A stretch of DNA of 39,763 nucleotides from an uncultured SAR86 cluster bacterium (GCA_902509965.1 CABWZP010000010.1:1-39763); one strand, 5' to 3'. Positions 19,183 to 26,911 are shown, counted from the stretch's first letter. The notes: generated by a model from the letters alone, not told the origin. Translations and numbers: made by a program.

Positions 19183-20202
19183 ATGAAATACTTATCTTTA
19201 ATCTACTTACTTTTCTCTTTTTCTGTTTTTGCAGATTTTGATGATTATCCTAATATAAGTTCTTATTTAAAAGGAAGTGACATCAATAAAGATAAGGTAT
19301 TTGTTCTTTTAAATAATAAAAGATTGCTTTCAAGAGATTATCACCCCACTTCATTTATCAGAGTAAGAGATGAGTATCCGAAATATTCTAAAACTCTTGT
19401 CAAAAAGGGCATTGAGGGATACGCAGAAATTGGTTTTACAGTAAATGCTGATGGGTCAACTTCAAATCATGTAATACTTAATTCAGAACCAGGAAATTAT
19501 TTTGATAAAGACGCATTGATTGAAGCTAAAGAGCTTCGTTATAGAAAAGATACTAATTCAAACTATATTAATACCAAGGGATCTAATCACAAATATAGGT
19601 TTACTTTTAATTTACCATCAGAGTCTAGAAAGGTTCCTCGCGGGGTCTTTAATTGCATGGAATTAATTTATCAAGATAAATACACAAAAGCCAAGAACTG
19701 CTCAAAAGACAGAGTGAGTATCCATAGAGGTTACACGGTTCCATATGCAATGGCTCTTTATTTCACGAATCAAAAAGAGGAAGCTATAAATATTTTAAAT
19801 AATCTAATAAGAAATCCTGATGAGGAAAGTTTTTATGTTAAAGCATTAACCGCATCAACGTTAACGAATTTCCTATTTGCTCAAAAATCTTATCAAGAAA
19901 TAATAGACCTTGAACCTTACCTGGTTGATATTAGAAAAGTTGGTTATGAAGAATCTTTAATTAACGCTTTTTATTTTCTAGGTGTTTCGAATTTCTATGC
20001 TGATAATACTCTCGATTCTTTGTATTATCTTAAACTTACCCAGCAAGATTCGAACTGTATGGTTTCAGCTATTAATAGTAATGATGACATTAAAGCTACT
20101 AAGGCACAGAGTCTATTTAGACTTGTTCCTGATAGATATTGTTACGGAGATCTTTATAGGAGAACAGAAGAGACCCTAAAGGCAATAGATGCAGTGATCT
20201 AA
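19183..20202 (+). CDS. Secreted TonB C-terminal-domain protein with helical repeat region
   Basis: A 339-residue exported protein. A signal peptide (KYLSLIYLLFSFSVFA, residues 2-17) is followed by a TonB C-terminal-type domain at about 58-125, with GIEGYAEIGFTVNADGS and the FDKDALIEAKELRYRK ending that define this fold. From about residue 150 the sequence is helical and TPR-like (AKNCSKDR, EEAINILNNLI, YQEIIDLEPYLVDIRK). There is no long proline-rich linker, and the only hydrophobic helix is the cleavable-looking signal, so it is probably periplasmic rather than a true energy transducer. It starts 1 bp after glpK. The exact role is unknown. Confidence 0.75.
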   Translation: MKYLSLIYLLFSFSVFADFDDYPNISSYLKGSDINKDKVFVLLNNKRLLSRDYHPTSFIRVRDEYPKYSKTLVKKGIEGYAEIGFTVNADGSTSNHVILNSEPGNYFDKDALIEAKELRYRKDTNSNYINTKGSNHKYRFTFNLPSESRKVPRGVFNCMELIYQDKYTKAKNCSKDRVSIHRGYTVPYAMALYFTNQKEEAINILNNLIRNPDEESFYVKALTASTLTNFLFAQKSYQEIIDLEPYLVDIRKVGYEESLINAFYFLGVSNFYADNTLDSLYYLKLTQQDSNCMVSAINSNDDIKATKAQSLFRLVPDRYCYGDLYRRTEETLKAIDAVI

Positions 20203-20204
20203 AG

Positions 20205-20828
20205 TTAAATTTTTACAATCATTCTAGTGTCGATATCTTGCAGATGTTCAAGACTATGAGTCACAATTATTCCTGGTATATTTAATACTCTTATAGCATC
20301 TTGAATAAGATTCTGTGTTTCAACAATATTCTCTTTATCTAGTCCAGAAAAGGGCTCATCAAATATTAAGGCCTTAGGATGCATAAGTATTGCCCTGGCG
20401 ATAGCAACTCTTTGTTGCTGGCCTCCTGAAAGTTCATGTGGATACTTATCTGTATGACTTTTTAAATTTAATGCATTTAAAACATACTCATCTGTAAGTT
20501 CCATATAATTATTTTTGTATGCATATGTAGCATTCTTATGTGCTGTTAGATGAGGGAATAAAGCATAGTCTTGAAATACATAACCTATTTTTCTTTTTTC
20601 AGGAGCAATAAATTTCTCTGAGGAATTTAAAACATTAGAATTAAGTTTAATCAGTCCATCAGTCGGCTTAAGCAGCCCGGAAATTATATTTAAAAGTGTA
20701 GTTTTTCCACAACCGCTTTCACCCTGAATTACCAGTAAATGACCATTATCAATTTCAAAATTGATGTCGTGAAGTAAATTCTCTTCATTTTTTCTTTTAT
20801 AAAATAGATTTGAAATTAAAAGGCTCAT
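20205..20828 (-). CDS. ABC transporter ATP-binding protein, orphan
   Basis: A single ABC ATPase domain of 207 residues with all motifs intact: Walker A GESGCGKT (36-43), Q-loop Q86, signature LSGGQ (133-137), Walker B ending D157-E158, H-loop H191. It is most like the importer ATPases of the FbpC/PotA/ModC type (VFQDYALFPHLTAHKNATYA), but ends right after the H-loop without the C-terminal TOBE regulatory domain those usually carry. No permease or binding protein is adjacent. Its stop is 2 bp from the convergent upstream gene. The substrate cannot be named. Confidence 0.88.
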   Translation of the reverse strand: MSLLISNLFYKRKNEENLLHDINFEIDNGHLLVIQGESGCGKTTLLNIISGLLKPTDGLIKLNSNVLNSSEKFIAPEKRKIGYVFQDYALFPHLTAHKNATYAYKNNYMELTDEYVLNALNLKSHTDKYPHELSGGQQQRVAIARAILMHPKALIFDEPFSGLDKENIVETQNLIQDAIRVLNIPGIIVTHSLEHLQDIDTRMIVKI

Positions 20829-20923
20829 TTGTCAATAAAAAGTTTCTTATAGTGAGGGTATGTAATAAACTTACCGAAATTAAATATTTGGTTGATAATA
20901 CCAAAGTCTTTCCTTTACTAACA

Positions 20924-22099
20924 ATGTATAAATATAAAATTTTCAATAATATTGCAGAAGATGGTGTTACGGTTCTTAAGAGTCATAATTTTACTACCTC
21001 TGATGATAAGCCTGATGCAATTATTTTAAGAAGTAAGATTTTATCTAGAGATGATCTAAATGAATCGCTTTATTGTATTGGAAGGGCTGGAGCAGGCACC
21101 AATAACATTCCTACAGAGGAAGCCACAAAGCAAGGAGTTGTTGTATTTAATACTCCTGGTGCTAATGCCAATGCAGTAAAAGAGCTTGTAGTTTGCGGGC
21201 TCTTGCTTTCTTCAAGGGGAATTATTCAAGGAAATAATTTTTCAAAGACTTTAAGCGGATTGGATAGTAATTCTTTAAATCTTGCCATGGAAGAACAAAA
21301 AAAGATTTTTAGAGGGACTGAATTAAAAGGAAAAACACTTGGCATCATTGGACTAGGATCCATCGGCTCATTAGTAGCTCAAACTGCACAAAATATGGGC
21401 ATGAATATAATTGGATTTGATCCTCATATCTCAATTGATTCTGCCTGGAGGTTGCCCAAGGAGGTTGAAAAAGCGGAAAGCCTTGAAGATTTATTAAGTT
21501 TGTCTGATTATGTGTCGCTGCACGTTCCATTGGTAGATGCGACAAAAGATCTTTTGTCACTAGATAAATTAAAACATTGCAAAAAAGGAGCCAAAATAAT
21601 CAATCTTTCTAGAGGAGGAATTGTAAATAATAATGATATTATAAAAGCCCTTGATGAAAATATTGTTTCTAATTTCATTACAGACTTCCCAACTCCTGAA
21701 CTCATCACAAGAAGCAATACAGCTCAAGATGTAATTCTCCTTCCTCATTTAGGCGCAAGCACAAAAGAGGCTGAAATAAATTGTGCCTATATGGCATGCG
21801 ATCAAGTTTGCAACTTTTTACTGCATGGAAATATAGTTAACTCCACAAATTTTCCTCCTATAAAACTTGGAAGATCAACTCCTTTTAGGCTTGTTATCAT
21901 TAATAAAAATGAACCAGGAATGATAGGAAAAATTGCAGATGAAATAGCAGCAGCAAATATTAATATTGCTGATATGACAAATAAAAGCAGAGATGAAATA
22001 GCGATCAATCTTATCGATATCAATGATAAGCCCTCTCAGAATCTTATAACAAATCTTCAAGAAATTGATCATGTTTTGAGTGTAAGAATCTGTAATTAA
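20924..22099 (+). CDS. serA: D-3-phosphoglycerate dehydrogenase (SerA-like) with ACT domain
   Basis: Predicted first enzyme of serine synthesis (3-phosphoglycerate to phosphohydroxypyruvate), a D-2-hydroxyacid dehydrogenase of 391 residues. The NAD loop GLGSIG is at 143-148, catalytic R230 in NLSRGG, and H275 in LLPHLGAST. The C-terminal ACT domain (from about 322, LVIINKNEPGMIGKIADEI) would sense serine. The ATG at 20924 is chosen because the protein family begins there (YKYKIFNNI). An in-frame TTG at 20810 would overlap the divergent ABC gene and add non-conserved residues. Length and domain layout fit the short SerA class. Confidence 0.88.
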   Translation: MYKYKIFNNIAEDGVTVLKSHNFTTSDDKPDAIILRSKILSRDDLNESLYCIGRAGAGTNNIPTEEATKQGVVVFNTPGANANAVKELVVCGLLLSSRGIIQGNNFSKTLSGLDSNSLNLAMEEQKKIFRGTELKGKTLGIIGLGSIGSLVAQTAQNMGMNIIGFDPHISIDSAWRLPKEVEKAESLEDLLSLSDYVSLHVPLVDATKDLLSLDKLKHCKKGAKIINLSRGGIVNNNDIIKALDENIVSNFITDFPTPELITRSNTAQDVILLPHLGASTKEAEINCAYMACDQVCNFLLHGNIVNSTNFPPIKLGRSTPFRLVIINKNEPGMIGKIADEIAAANINIADMTNKSRDEIAINLIDINDKPSQNLITNLQEIDHVLSVRICN

Positions 22100-22314
22100 A
22101 TAATCAAAATTTAAAGGATAAAAACTAGTATATTTATGAGCTTAAATAGAGCCAATTTATATACTCTTATACAATAAATTAATTTTCAGTAAAATTAATT
22201 AAAATAATACTTGCCCACAACTAAAAAAAGTGATATTGGGGCATGCTTGAATTTATAAGTTATTATGGCTAATTATTAGTTATATTTACATAAATAACTG
22301 ATATGCAGTAATAA

Positions 22315-22349
22315 ATGCTAATATTGTATAAAAATTAACCAATTAGCAT
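22315..22349. repeat. Inverted repeat, 8-bp arms
   Basis: ATGCTAAT at 22315-22322 and its reverse complement ATTAGCAT at 22342-22349, with a 19-nt loop. It abuts the next hairpin, so the two could form adjacent stems in one transcript. The arms are AT-rich and might be chance. Confidence 0.4.
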
Positions 22350-22373
22350 AAAAGCCTTATTCTAGGGCTTTTA
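22349..22373. terminator. Hairpin, possible weak terminator
   Basis: TAAAAGCC at 22349-22356 pairs with GGCTTTTA at 22366-22373 around a 9-nt loop. The descending arm supplies four U's on either strand, but no long U-tract follows. It may end transcription from serA or be part of a regulatory structure before ung. Confidence 0.35.
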
Positions 22374-22390
22374 CAGTGTAGAATATAAAG

Positions 22391-22399
22391 TTATCCAAT
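22391..22399 (+). promoter_or_regulatory. DnaA-box-like site (imperfect)
   Basis: TTATCCAAT matches the DnaA consensus TTATCCACA at seven of nine positions and is in phase one helical turn (12 bp) before the perfect box at 22403. Confidence 0.45.
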
Positions 22400-22402
22400 A
22401 AG

Positions 22403-22425
22403 TTATCCACAGATTCTGTGGATAA
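22403..22425. promoter_or_regulatory. Palindromic pair of perfect DnaA boxes upstream of ung
   Basis: TTATCCACA at 22403-22411 and TGTGGATAA at 22417-22425 face each other. Together with the bases between them they form a perfect inverted repeat with 11-bp arms and a single central base (22414). The right end is 14 bp before the ung start codon. DnaA binding here is inferred from the consensus match. An effect on ung transcription, or a DnaA-titration or origin-like role, are alternatives. Confidence 0.65.
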
Positions 22426-22439
22426 AAAAAAGGTCATTT

Positions 22440-23129
22440 ATGGAATTTAAACCTCAAAAATTTCTTAACCCAAAGTGGCAACTTTTGTTACAAAAAAGTC
22501 TTATATCTGAGACAACAATTAGCCTCTTTGAAACCTTAAAATCTTACCAAGAACTAGGAAAAAAAATTTACCCAGAAATACCAGATATTTTTAACTCCTT
22601 AAATCTATGTTTACCAGATAAAATTAGTGTTGTGATTATTGGACAAGATCCTTATCACGGAAAAGGCCAGGCAAATGGATTAGCTTTTTCAGTTAATAGT
22701 GGATGTCGAATCCCGCCCTCATTAAGAAATATTTTCATAGAATTGAAGGCAGACTTAAATATTGCAATTTCCAATTGCGGCAATTTAGAGTCATGGGCAA
22801 AGGAGGGCGTTCTTCTTTTAAATACTTGTCTCACAGTTGAGGAATCAAAACCAGGCTCTCACCAAAATATAGGGTGGGAAGAATTTACAGATTATCTTAT
22901 TAAGAAAATTAGCAACAATGGTTATATTGTTTTTATATTATGGGGAGCAAAAGCACATGCCAAAGAAAGTATTATTAACAAAGATAATAATTTGATAATT
23001 AAATCAGCACATCCGTCTCCATTTTCTGCTAAAAGAGGTTTTTTTGGAACCAAGCCTTTTTCTAAGACCAATAAATTTTTAAAGAAAAATAGTAAAAAAG
23101 AAATTAATTGGAATCTTGATATCGAATAA
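22440..23129 (+). CDS. ung: Uracil-DNA glycosylase, family 1
   Basis: Removes uracil from DNA to begin base-excision repair. It is 229 residues, normal for Ung. The water-activating loop is GQDPYHGKGQANGLAFSV, with catalytic D70, and the minor-groove loop HPSPFS has H191. The Y72 that excludes thymine is present. The ATG at 22440 gives the normal N-terminus. Its last 26 bp overlap the end of convergent ygfZ. The promoter region just upstream carries the DnaA-box palindrome. Confidence 0.95.
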   Translation: MEFKPQKFLNPKWQLLLQKSLISETTISLFETLKSYQELGKKIYPEIPDIFNSLNLCLPDKISVVIIGQDPYHGKGQANGLAFSVNSGCRIPPSLRNIFIELKADLNIAISNCGNLESWAKEGVLLLNTCLTVEESKPGSHQNIGWEEFTDYLIKKISNNGYIVFILWGAKAHAKESIINKDNNLIIKSAHPSPFSAKRGFFGTKPFSKTNKFLKKNSKKEINWNLDIE

Positions 23130-23904
23130 GATTCATCGAAGCATATTTATTATTTTCCAACTCATCTCTTTTGATATGAGTATTAAATATTTTGTGATCT
23201 AGATATTCCAATGTCTCACCATGAATTTTTAATTCACTACTTACAACATTATTTTTTGGAATAACTGCAGATACGAACTCACGCCTGTTTACTCCAAGAT
23301 AGTGGACCCTTGCGACTATCTCTTGACCCCTAAAACAACCTTTATCGAAAGAAATCCTGGATTTGTCATAATTTAATTCATTTGGTCTATATTTATTAAT
23401 ATCCTCCTCAAAAAAAAGATAATTTAATAAAAGTTTATTTCCAACTTTCCATTCCAAACTACTTAACTGAGAAGTTTCTTTTTTGGTAGCCTTACTAACT
23501 TCAATGCTAAGACTATATTCACCATGTTTAAAATATGTAAAATTTTTAACATTAGAAAATTTCTCTTTAGCTATATACCCCTTAACTATGAGGTCAGTTG
23601 TCTTGATATCAACTTGGTAAAATTGAGTAAATTGATTTAACTGCTTTATAAAATTTTTAGTTATCGATTTATCAATTACTATTAAAGTTTCATTCTCTTT
23701 TTTTACAATAATAAAATCTGCCTGTATAAAACCTTTTTGATCTAGCAAGCAAGAAATTTGAGCATCATTGTTTGGTAACTCTGAAATATCTGATGTAACT
23801 TGCCCTTGTAATAGAGCATCAATTTTTTCTTGGTCACCAATTAGCTTTAACACTTCATAAGTATCTAAATACATAAAACCAGTTTTAATTAAATTCTTTA
23901 GCAT
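23104..23904 (-). CDS. ygfZ: Folate-binding Fe-S cluster repair protein YgfZ
   Basis: GcvT-fold protein that uses tetrahydrofolate to support repair or assembly of some iron-sulfur enzymes. It is 266 residues. The defining motif K188-G-C190-F-R-G-Q-E195 is intact, followed by IVARVHYLG. The N-terminal LLQGQVTSDI is also typical. The ATG at 23904 is taken rather than the TTG one codon upstream. It is divergent from sdhE with about 43 bp between starts, the same arrangement as E. coli ygfZ and sdhE. Its 3' end overlaps that of ung. Confidence 0.9.
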   Translation of the reverse strand: MLKNLIKTGFMYLDTYEVLKLIGDQEKIDALLQGQVTSDISELPNNDAQISCLLDQKGFIQADFIIVKKENETLIVIDKSITKNFIKQLNQFTQFYQVDIKTTDLIVKGYIAKEKFSNVKNFTYFKHGEYSLSIEVSKATKKETSQLSSLEWKVGNKLLLNYLFFEEDINKYRPNELNYDKSRISFDKGCFRGQEIVARVHYLGVNRREFVSAVIPKNNVVSSELKIHGETLEYLDHKIFNTHIKRDELENNKYASMNLIRYQDSN

Positions 23905-23947
23905 CAATTTTCTTGTAGAATTAACTTCTTTAACTTTATTCTAACTA

Positions 23948-24205
23948 ATGAGCGAACAAATAAACAGATTGAGATGGAAATGTAGGCGAGGTATGCGCGA
24001 ATTAGATCTCTTGCTTAAAGAGTTCTCCGAGACAGAAATGTTAGACTTGTCGGAAGAGGATAATGCTATTTTTAATAGAGTTTTAGATTACGATGATCAA
24101 ACTCTTTATGATTTTATCTTTAAAAAAATCAGTCTAGGTAATATTGAGCATGAAATATTTGTTGAAAATAAATTAAAAAAATTTACAAAATTAGAGAACT
24201 TTTAA
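23948..24205 (+). CDS. sdhE: Succinate dehydrogenase assembly factor SdhE
   Basis: Small soluble factor that promotes covalent FAD attachment to SdhA (and related flavoproteins). It is 85 residues, the usual size. The near-invariant RGMRELD is at residues 14-20, preceded by RLRWKCR, and the later FNRVLDYDDQTLYDF is typical. It faces away from ygfZ. Its last codons contain the -35 element of a predicted sigma-E-type promoter for rpoE. Confidence 0.93.
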   Translation: MSEQINRLRWKCRRGMRELDLLLKEFSETEMLDLSEEDNAIFNRVLDYDDQTLYDFIFKKISLGNIEHEIFVENKLKKFTKLENF

Positions 24206-24222
24206 GCATCATTTTGGTCATA
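24196..24222 (+). promoter_or_regulatory. Sigma-E/AlgU-type promoter for rpoE
   Basis: GAACTT at 24196-24201, a 16-nt spacer, then TCATA at 24218-24222. ECF sigma-E/AlgU promoters have GAACTT, 16-17 nt, then TCtgA or TCaaA. The expected transcript start is about 24228-24231, shortly before the AAGGAA ribosome binding site and the ATG at 24248. This would give autoregulation of rpoE, as known for rpoE and algU. Confidence 0.6.
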
Positions 24223-24247
24223 TTTGTAAGGAAATTACGTTTTTAAA

Positions 24248-24820
24248 ATGAATTATAAAAATAATAACGAAGATTTCTATTTAATAGATAAAGTTAAGGA
24301 AAGAAACCAGGATGCCTTCAAAGTGTTAATGATTAAATACCAACCAAGAGTCTACAGTGCGTTGTTGGGCTATGTTAAGTCAAAAGAAGACGCAGAAGAC
24401 CTAACACAACAAGTTTTTGTAAGGGTTTGGGATAAGATTGATTCTTTCAGAGGGGATAGTGCATTTTTTACATGGGTTTACAGAATTGCAATTAATATTG
24501 CAAAAAATCATGTAACAAGCGCTACTTTCAAAAAAGACAAGTTAAATATCTCAGATGATGTTATAAATTTTGATTATCCACACTTTAGTTCACCAGAACT
24601 AAGTATTGAAAGTTCTGAGACATCTTTAACTATAAAGAATTTTATTTCCACTTTACCAGAAATACTAAAAACACCTTTTATTCTAAGAGAATATGAGGGA
24701 AAGAGTTACGAGGAAATTGCAAATATAATTGATTGTCCCTTGGGAACAGTTAGATCAAGGATTTTCAGAGCAAGAGAAGCTACTTTAAGCTTCATAAAAG
24801 AGGAACTAACAAATGACTGA
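24248..24820 (+). CDS. rpoE: RNA polymerase sigma-E factor (RpoE/AlgU)
   Basis: ECF sigma factor for envelope stress, 190 residues. Region 2 is at about 20-90 (AEDLTQQVFVRVWDKIDSFRG, FFTWVYRIAINIAKNH) and region 4 at about 130-185 (LPEILKTPFILREYEGKSYEEIANIIDCPLGTVRSRIFRAREATL). Identity is supported by the anti-sigma gene that overlaps its 3' end by 8 bp and the MucD-type protease after that. Release from the anti-sigma on envelope damage is the expected control, plus the autoregulatory promoter. Confidence 0.95.
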   Translation: MNYKNNNEDFYLIDKVKERNQDAFKVLMIKYQPRVYSALLGYVKSKEDAEDLTQQVFVRVWDKIDSFRGDSAFFTWVYRIAINIAKNHVTSATFKKDKLNISDDVINFDYPHFSSPELSIESSETSLTIKNFISTLPEILKTPFILREYEGKSYEEIANIIDCPLGTVRSRIFRAREATLSFIKEELTND

Positions 24821-25505
24821 TATTAATGAAAAGCTGTCAGCCCTATTTGATGGAGAGCTTGCTCCATCAGAAATAGATGAAATATTGTTACATATTAATT
24901 CTGATGGGATTCAAGACAAGTTAAAAGATTATGCTCAGCTGAGTGCGCTAGTTACAAATAACGAAGAAGAAATATTTACTAATAATGTTATACCTCTTAA
25001 ATTTACTGATTTCCTAAAATACAGACCTTTTTTATCTAATGGAATGTCTGCAGCTGCAGCAGTAATTCTGACAGTCTTTTTAATAAATCCATCGGATTCA
25101 GATAGGCTTGGCTTTAATAGTGAGGTTCAGTCTCAAATACAAGCTGCTATAAATAGCGATGAAGCTAAAAATAATATTCTCAGAATTGAGGAAGGCTTAT
25201 TAGAGCATATGTTAAATGTTCTTGATCAGAGCAATGTTGAGAAAAAAAATCAATATAGCCCTAACTTAACAAATGTTGGTTTTCAGAATAGTTCAAATAG
25301 ACCAGGCCATTATACAAATGGAAGAGAAAATTTTTATATGCATATTGCTGACAAAGATTTAGGGCTTAAAAATGTACGATACTGGAAGTCAGGTAAAAAT
25401 ATGGTCTACCTATATCCTCTGCCTGGTGGTAAAGTTATTACACTTTACGGAAATCTTAGCTTAGAAGAAGCTAACAAGATCATTAGTTCAATACAAATTA
25501 GATAG
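24813..25505 (+). CDS. rseA: Anti-sigma-E factor (RseA/MucA-like), with RseB-like tail
   Basis: Single-pass inner-membrane anti-sigma factor, 230 residues. The cytoplasmic N-terminus has the RseA/MucA start (EKLSALFDGELAPSEIDEIL, residues 6-25). One membrane helix lies at about 74-92, and about 138 residues are periplasmic. The last part (NMVYLYPLPGGKVITLYGNLSLEEANKIISSIQI) resembles, from memory, the C-terminal end of RseB/MucB proteins. No separate rseB follows, so this tail may stand in for it; that is inference. Cleavage by DegS and RseP is the family mechanism. Confidence 0.82.
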   Translation: MTDINEKLSALFDGELAPSEIDEILLHINSDGIQDKLKDYAQLSALVTNNEEEIFTNNVIPLKFTDFLKYRPFLSNGMSAAAAVILTVFLINPSDSDRLGFNSEVQSQIQAAINSDEAKNNILRIEEGLLEHMLNVLDQSNVEKKNQYSPNLTNVGFQNSSNRPGHYTNGRENFYMHIADKDLGLKNVRYWKSGKNMVYLYPLPGGKVITLYGNLSLEEANKIISSIQIR

Positions 25506-25513
25506 GAAACATC

Positions 25514-26911
25514 ATGAATAAATATTTAACCATTAGTTATGCTTTTATCTTTGCTTTTATATTAAGTCTAGATATCCAAGCTGCTAATCTGCCTTCAAAC
25601 ATAGCAAGCCTTGTTGAAGATTCAGCACCTGCAGTTGTAAATATTACATCTAGAAAAGAAGTCTCTACTCAAAATTCATTTAGAGGAATGCCGCCAGAGC
25701 TAGAAAGATTCTTTGGAATTCCTAGAGGCTATGAAGAGGCACCTCAGCAAAAAAGGAAGGCGGAAGGTTATGGGTCTGGGTTTATCTTTAAAGAGAATTA
25801 TATATTAACTAATTTTCATGTAGTTGATGGAGCTTCAGAAGTTATTGTATCTTTGGTAGACAGAAGAGAATATGTCGCAGAGGTTATTGGTATTGATGCT
25901 TTATCTGATTTAGCAGTTTTAAAGATCGATGGTAAAAAATTACCTAAAGTTAAAGTTGGTGATAGCGAGTCTTTAAGAGTTGGCGATTGGGTTGTGGCAA
26001 TAGGGTCTCCATATAGTTTTGATTTTTCAGTAACTGCTGGGATAGTAAGTGCAAAAGGAAGAAGCATCCAAAACAATAATATTGGAAATTATGTTCCTTT
26101 TTTACAAACTGATGTGGCAATCAATCCTGGGAATTCAGGCGGACCTCTATTTGATTTGCAAGGAGAGGTAGTAGGCATTAACTCTCAAATATATTCAAGA
26201 AGTGGAGGTTATCAAGGGCTTGCTTTTGCTATTCCAATTAATGTTGCAATCGATGTTGCAGAGCAAATAATAGACTCTGGGGTAGTAGCTAGAGGTTATT
26301 TAGGTGTAAGAGTTGGCGAAGTTGATAATGATCTCGCTGAAGCTCTAGGTATGGATAAGCCATATGGAGCCCTAATAAACGATTTGGAGGAAGGTGAGTC
26401 TGGTGATAATGGCGGATTAATTCCAGGAGATGTAATTTTAGATTTTGATGGAAAAGAGATTAAATTTAGTGCAGATCTTCCTCATGTTGTAGGACAAATA
26501 AAACCAAATACAGAATCTATTGCAACTATATTTAGAGATGGTGAAGAGATTCAGCTAACCTTTACTCTTGGGGAATTGCCTTCAAGCGATAAACCATTTG
26601 TGCCTGCAAAGAGTAATAATAATTCTGATATGTTGGGCCTTCAAATAGAAGAAATTGATAGAGACAACCCTCAGATGGCAAACCTAGAGGATGGAGTTAT
26701 AGTGGCAAAGGTTGTTTCAGGATCGCCTGCTTCAGGAAAAATTCAGAGAGGTGATGTGATTACTCATATTCGCTATAGAAACATGAAATATAAGATTGAT
26801 AGCCTTGAATCTTTTTCAGATACTGTAGAAAAGCTTGAGTCTGGTTCAATTGTCGCTGTTTTTGGTAAAAGAAATAATGCTCGTTTTATTGTTCCTATTC
26901 GATTAAATTAA
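25514..26911 (+). CDS. mucD: Periplasmic serine protease, DegP/MucD (Do) family
   Basis: HtrA-type protease/chaperone that degrades misfolded envelope proteins. It is 465 residues. A signal peptide covers residues 1-23 (cleavage after IQA). The trypsin-like domain has H102 (TNFHVVDG), D132 (SDLAVLKID) and S208 (NPGNSGGPL). Two PDZ domains follow, at about 255-350 and 370-460. The protein is secreted rather than anchored by a single N-terminal helix, which fits MucD/DegP better than DegS. It lies 8 bp after rseA with an AGGAAAC ribosome binding site, completing an envelope-stress operon. Confidence 0.93.
   Translation: MNKYLTISYAFIFAFILSLDIQAANLPSNIASLVEDSAPAVVNITSRKEVSTQNSFRGMPPELERFFGIPRGYEEAPQQKRKAEGYGSGFIFKENYILTNFHVVDGASEVIVSLVDRREYVAEVIGIDALSDLAVLKIDGKKLPKVKVGDSESLRVGDWVVAIGSPYSFDFSVTAGIVSAKGRSIQNNNIGNYVPFLQTDVAINPGNSGGPLFDLQGEVVGINSQIYSRSGGYQGLAFAIPINVAIDVAEQIIDSGVVARGYLGVRVGEVDNDLAEALGMDKPYGALINDLEEGESGDNGGLIPGDVILDFDGKEIKFSADLPHVVGQIKPNTESIATIFRDGEEIQLTFTLGELPSSDKPFVPAKSNNNSDMLGLQIEEIDRDNPQMANLEDGVIVAKVVSGSPASGKIQRGDVITHIRYRNMKYKIDSLESFSDTVEKLESGSIVAVFGKRNNARFIVPIRLN

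Larger units (their letters stand above)
22100..22439. other. Longest intergenic region, AT-rich, with inverted repeats and DnaA boxes
   Basis: A 340-bp stretch with no convincing coding frame between serA and ung, in a window where most gaps are under 50 bp. It holds an AT-rich block at about 22155-22210, an inverted repeat at 22315-22349, a hairpin at 22349-22373, and three DnaA-box-like sites at 22391-22425. It could be a regulatory region, a small RNA locus, or a DnaA-binding centre; nothing in the sequence proves any of these. Confidence 0.6.

Noticed and set aside
20810-20923. Longer SerA N-terminus from a TTG at 20810
   Set aside because: It overlaps the divergent ABC gene start and the added residues are not part of the dehydrogenase family; the ATG at 20924 gives the normal start.
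22211-22249. TTGCCCACA and nearby GGGGCA as another DnaA box or a structured RNA
   Set aside because: Two mismatches to the DnaA consensus, and the possible pairing leaves a loop of over 20 nt with only a five-base stem.
22100-22439. CRISPR, 6S RNA, SRP RNA or riboswitch in the large intergenic gap
   Set aside because: No regular repeats and no sequence or pairing pattern that I recognise for these RNA classes.
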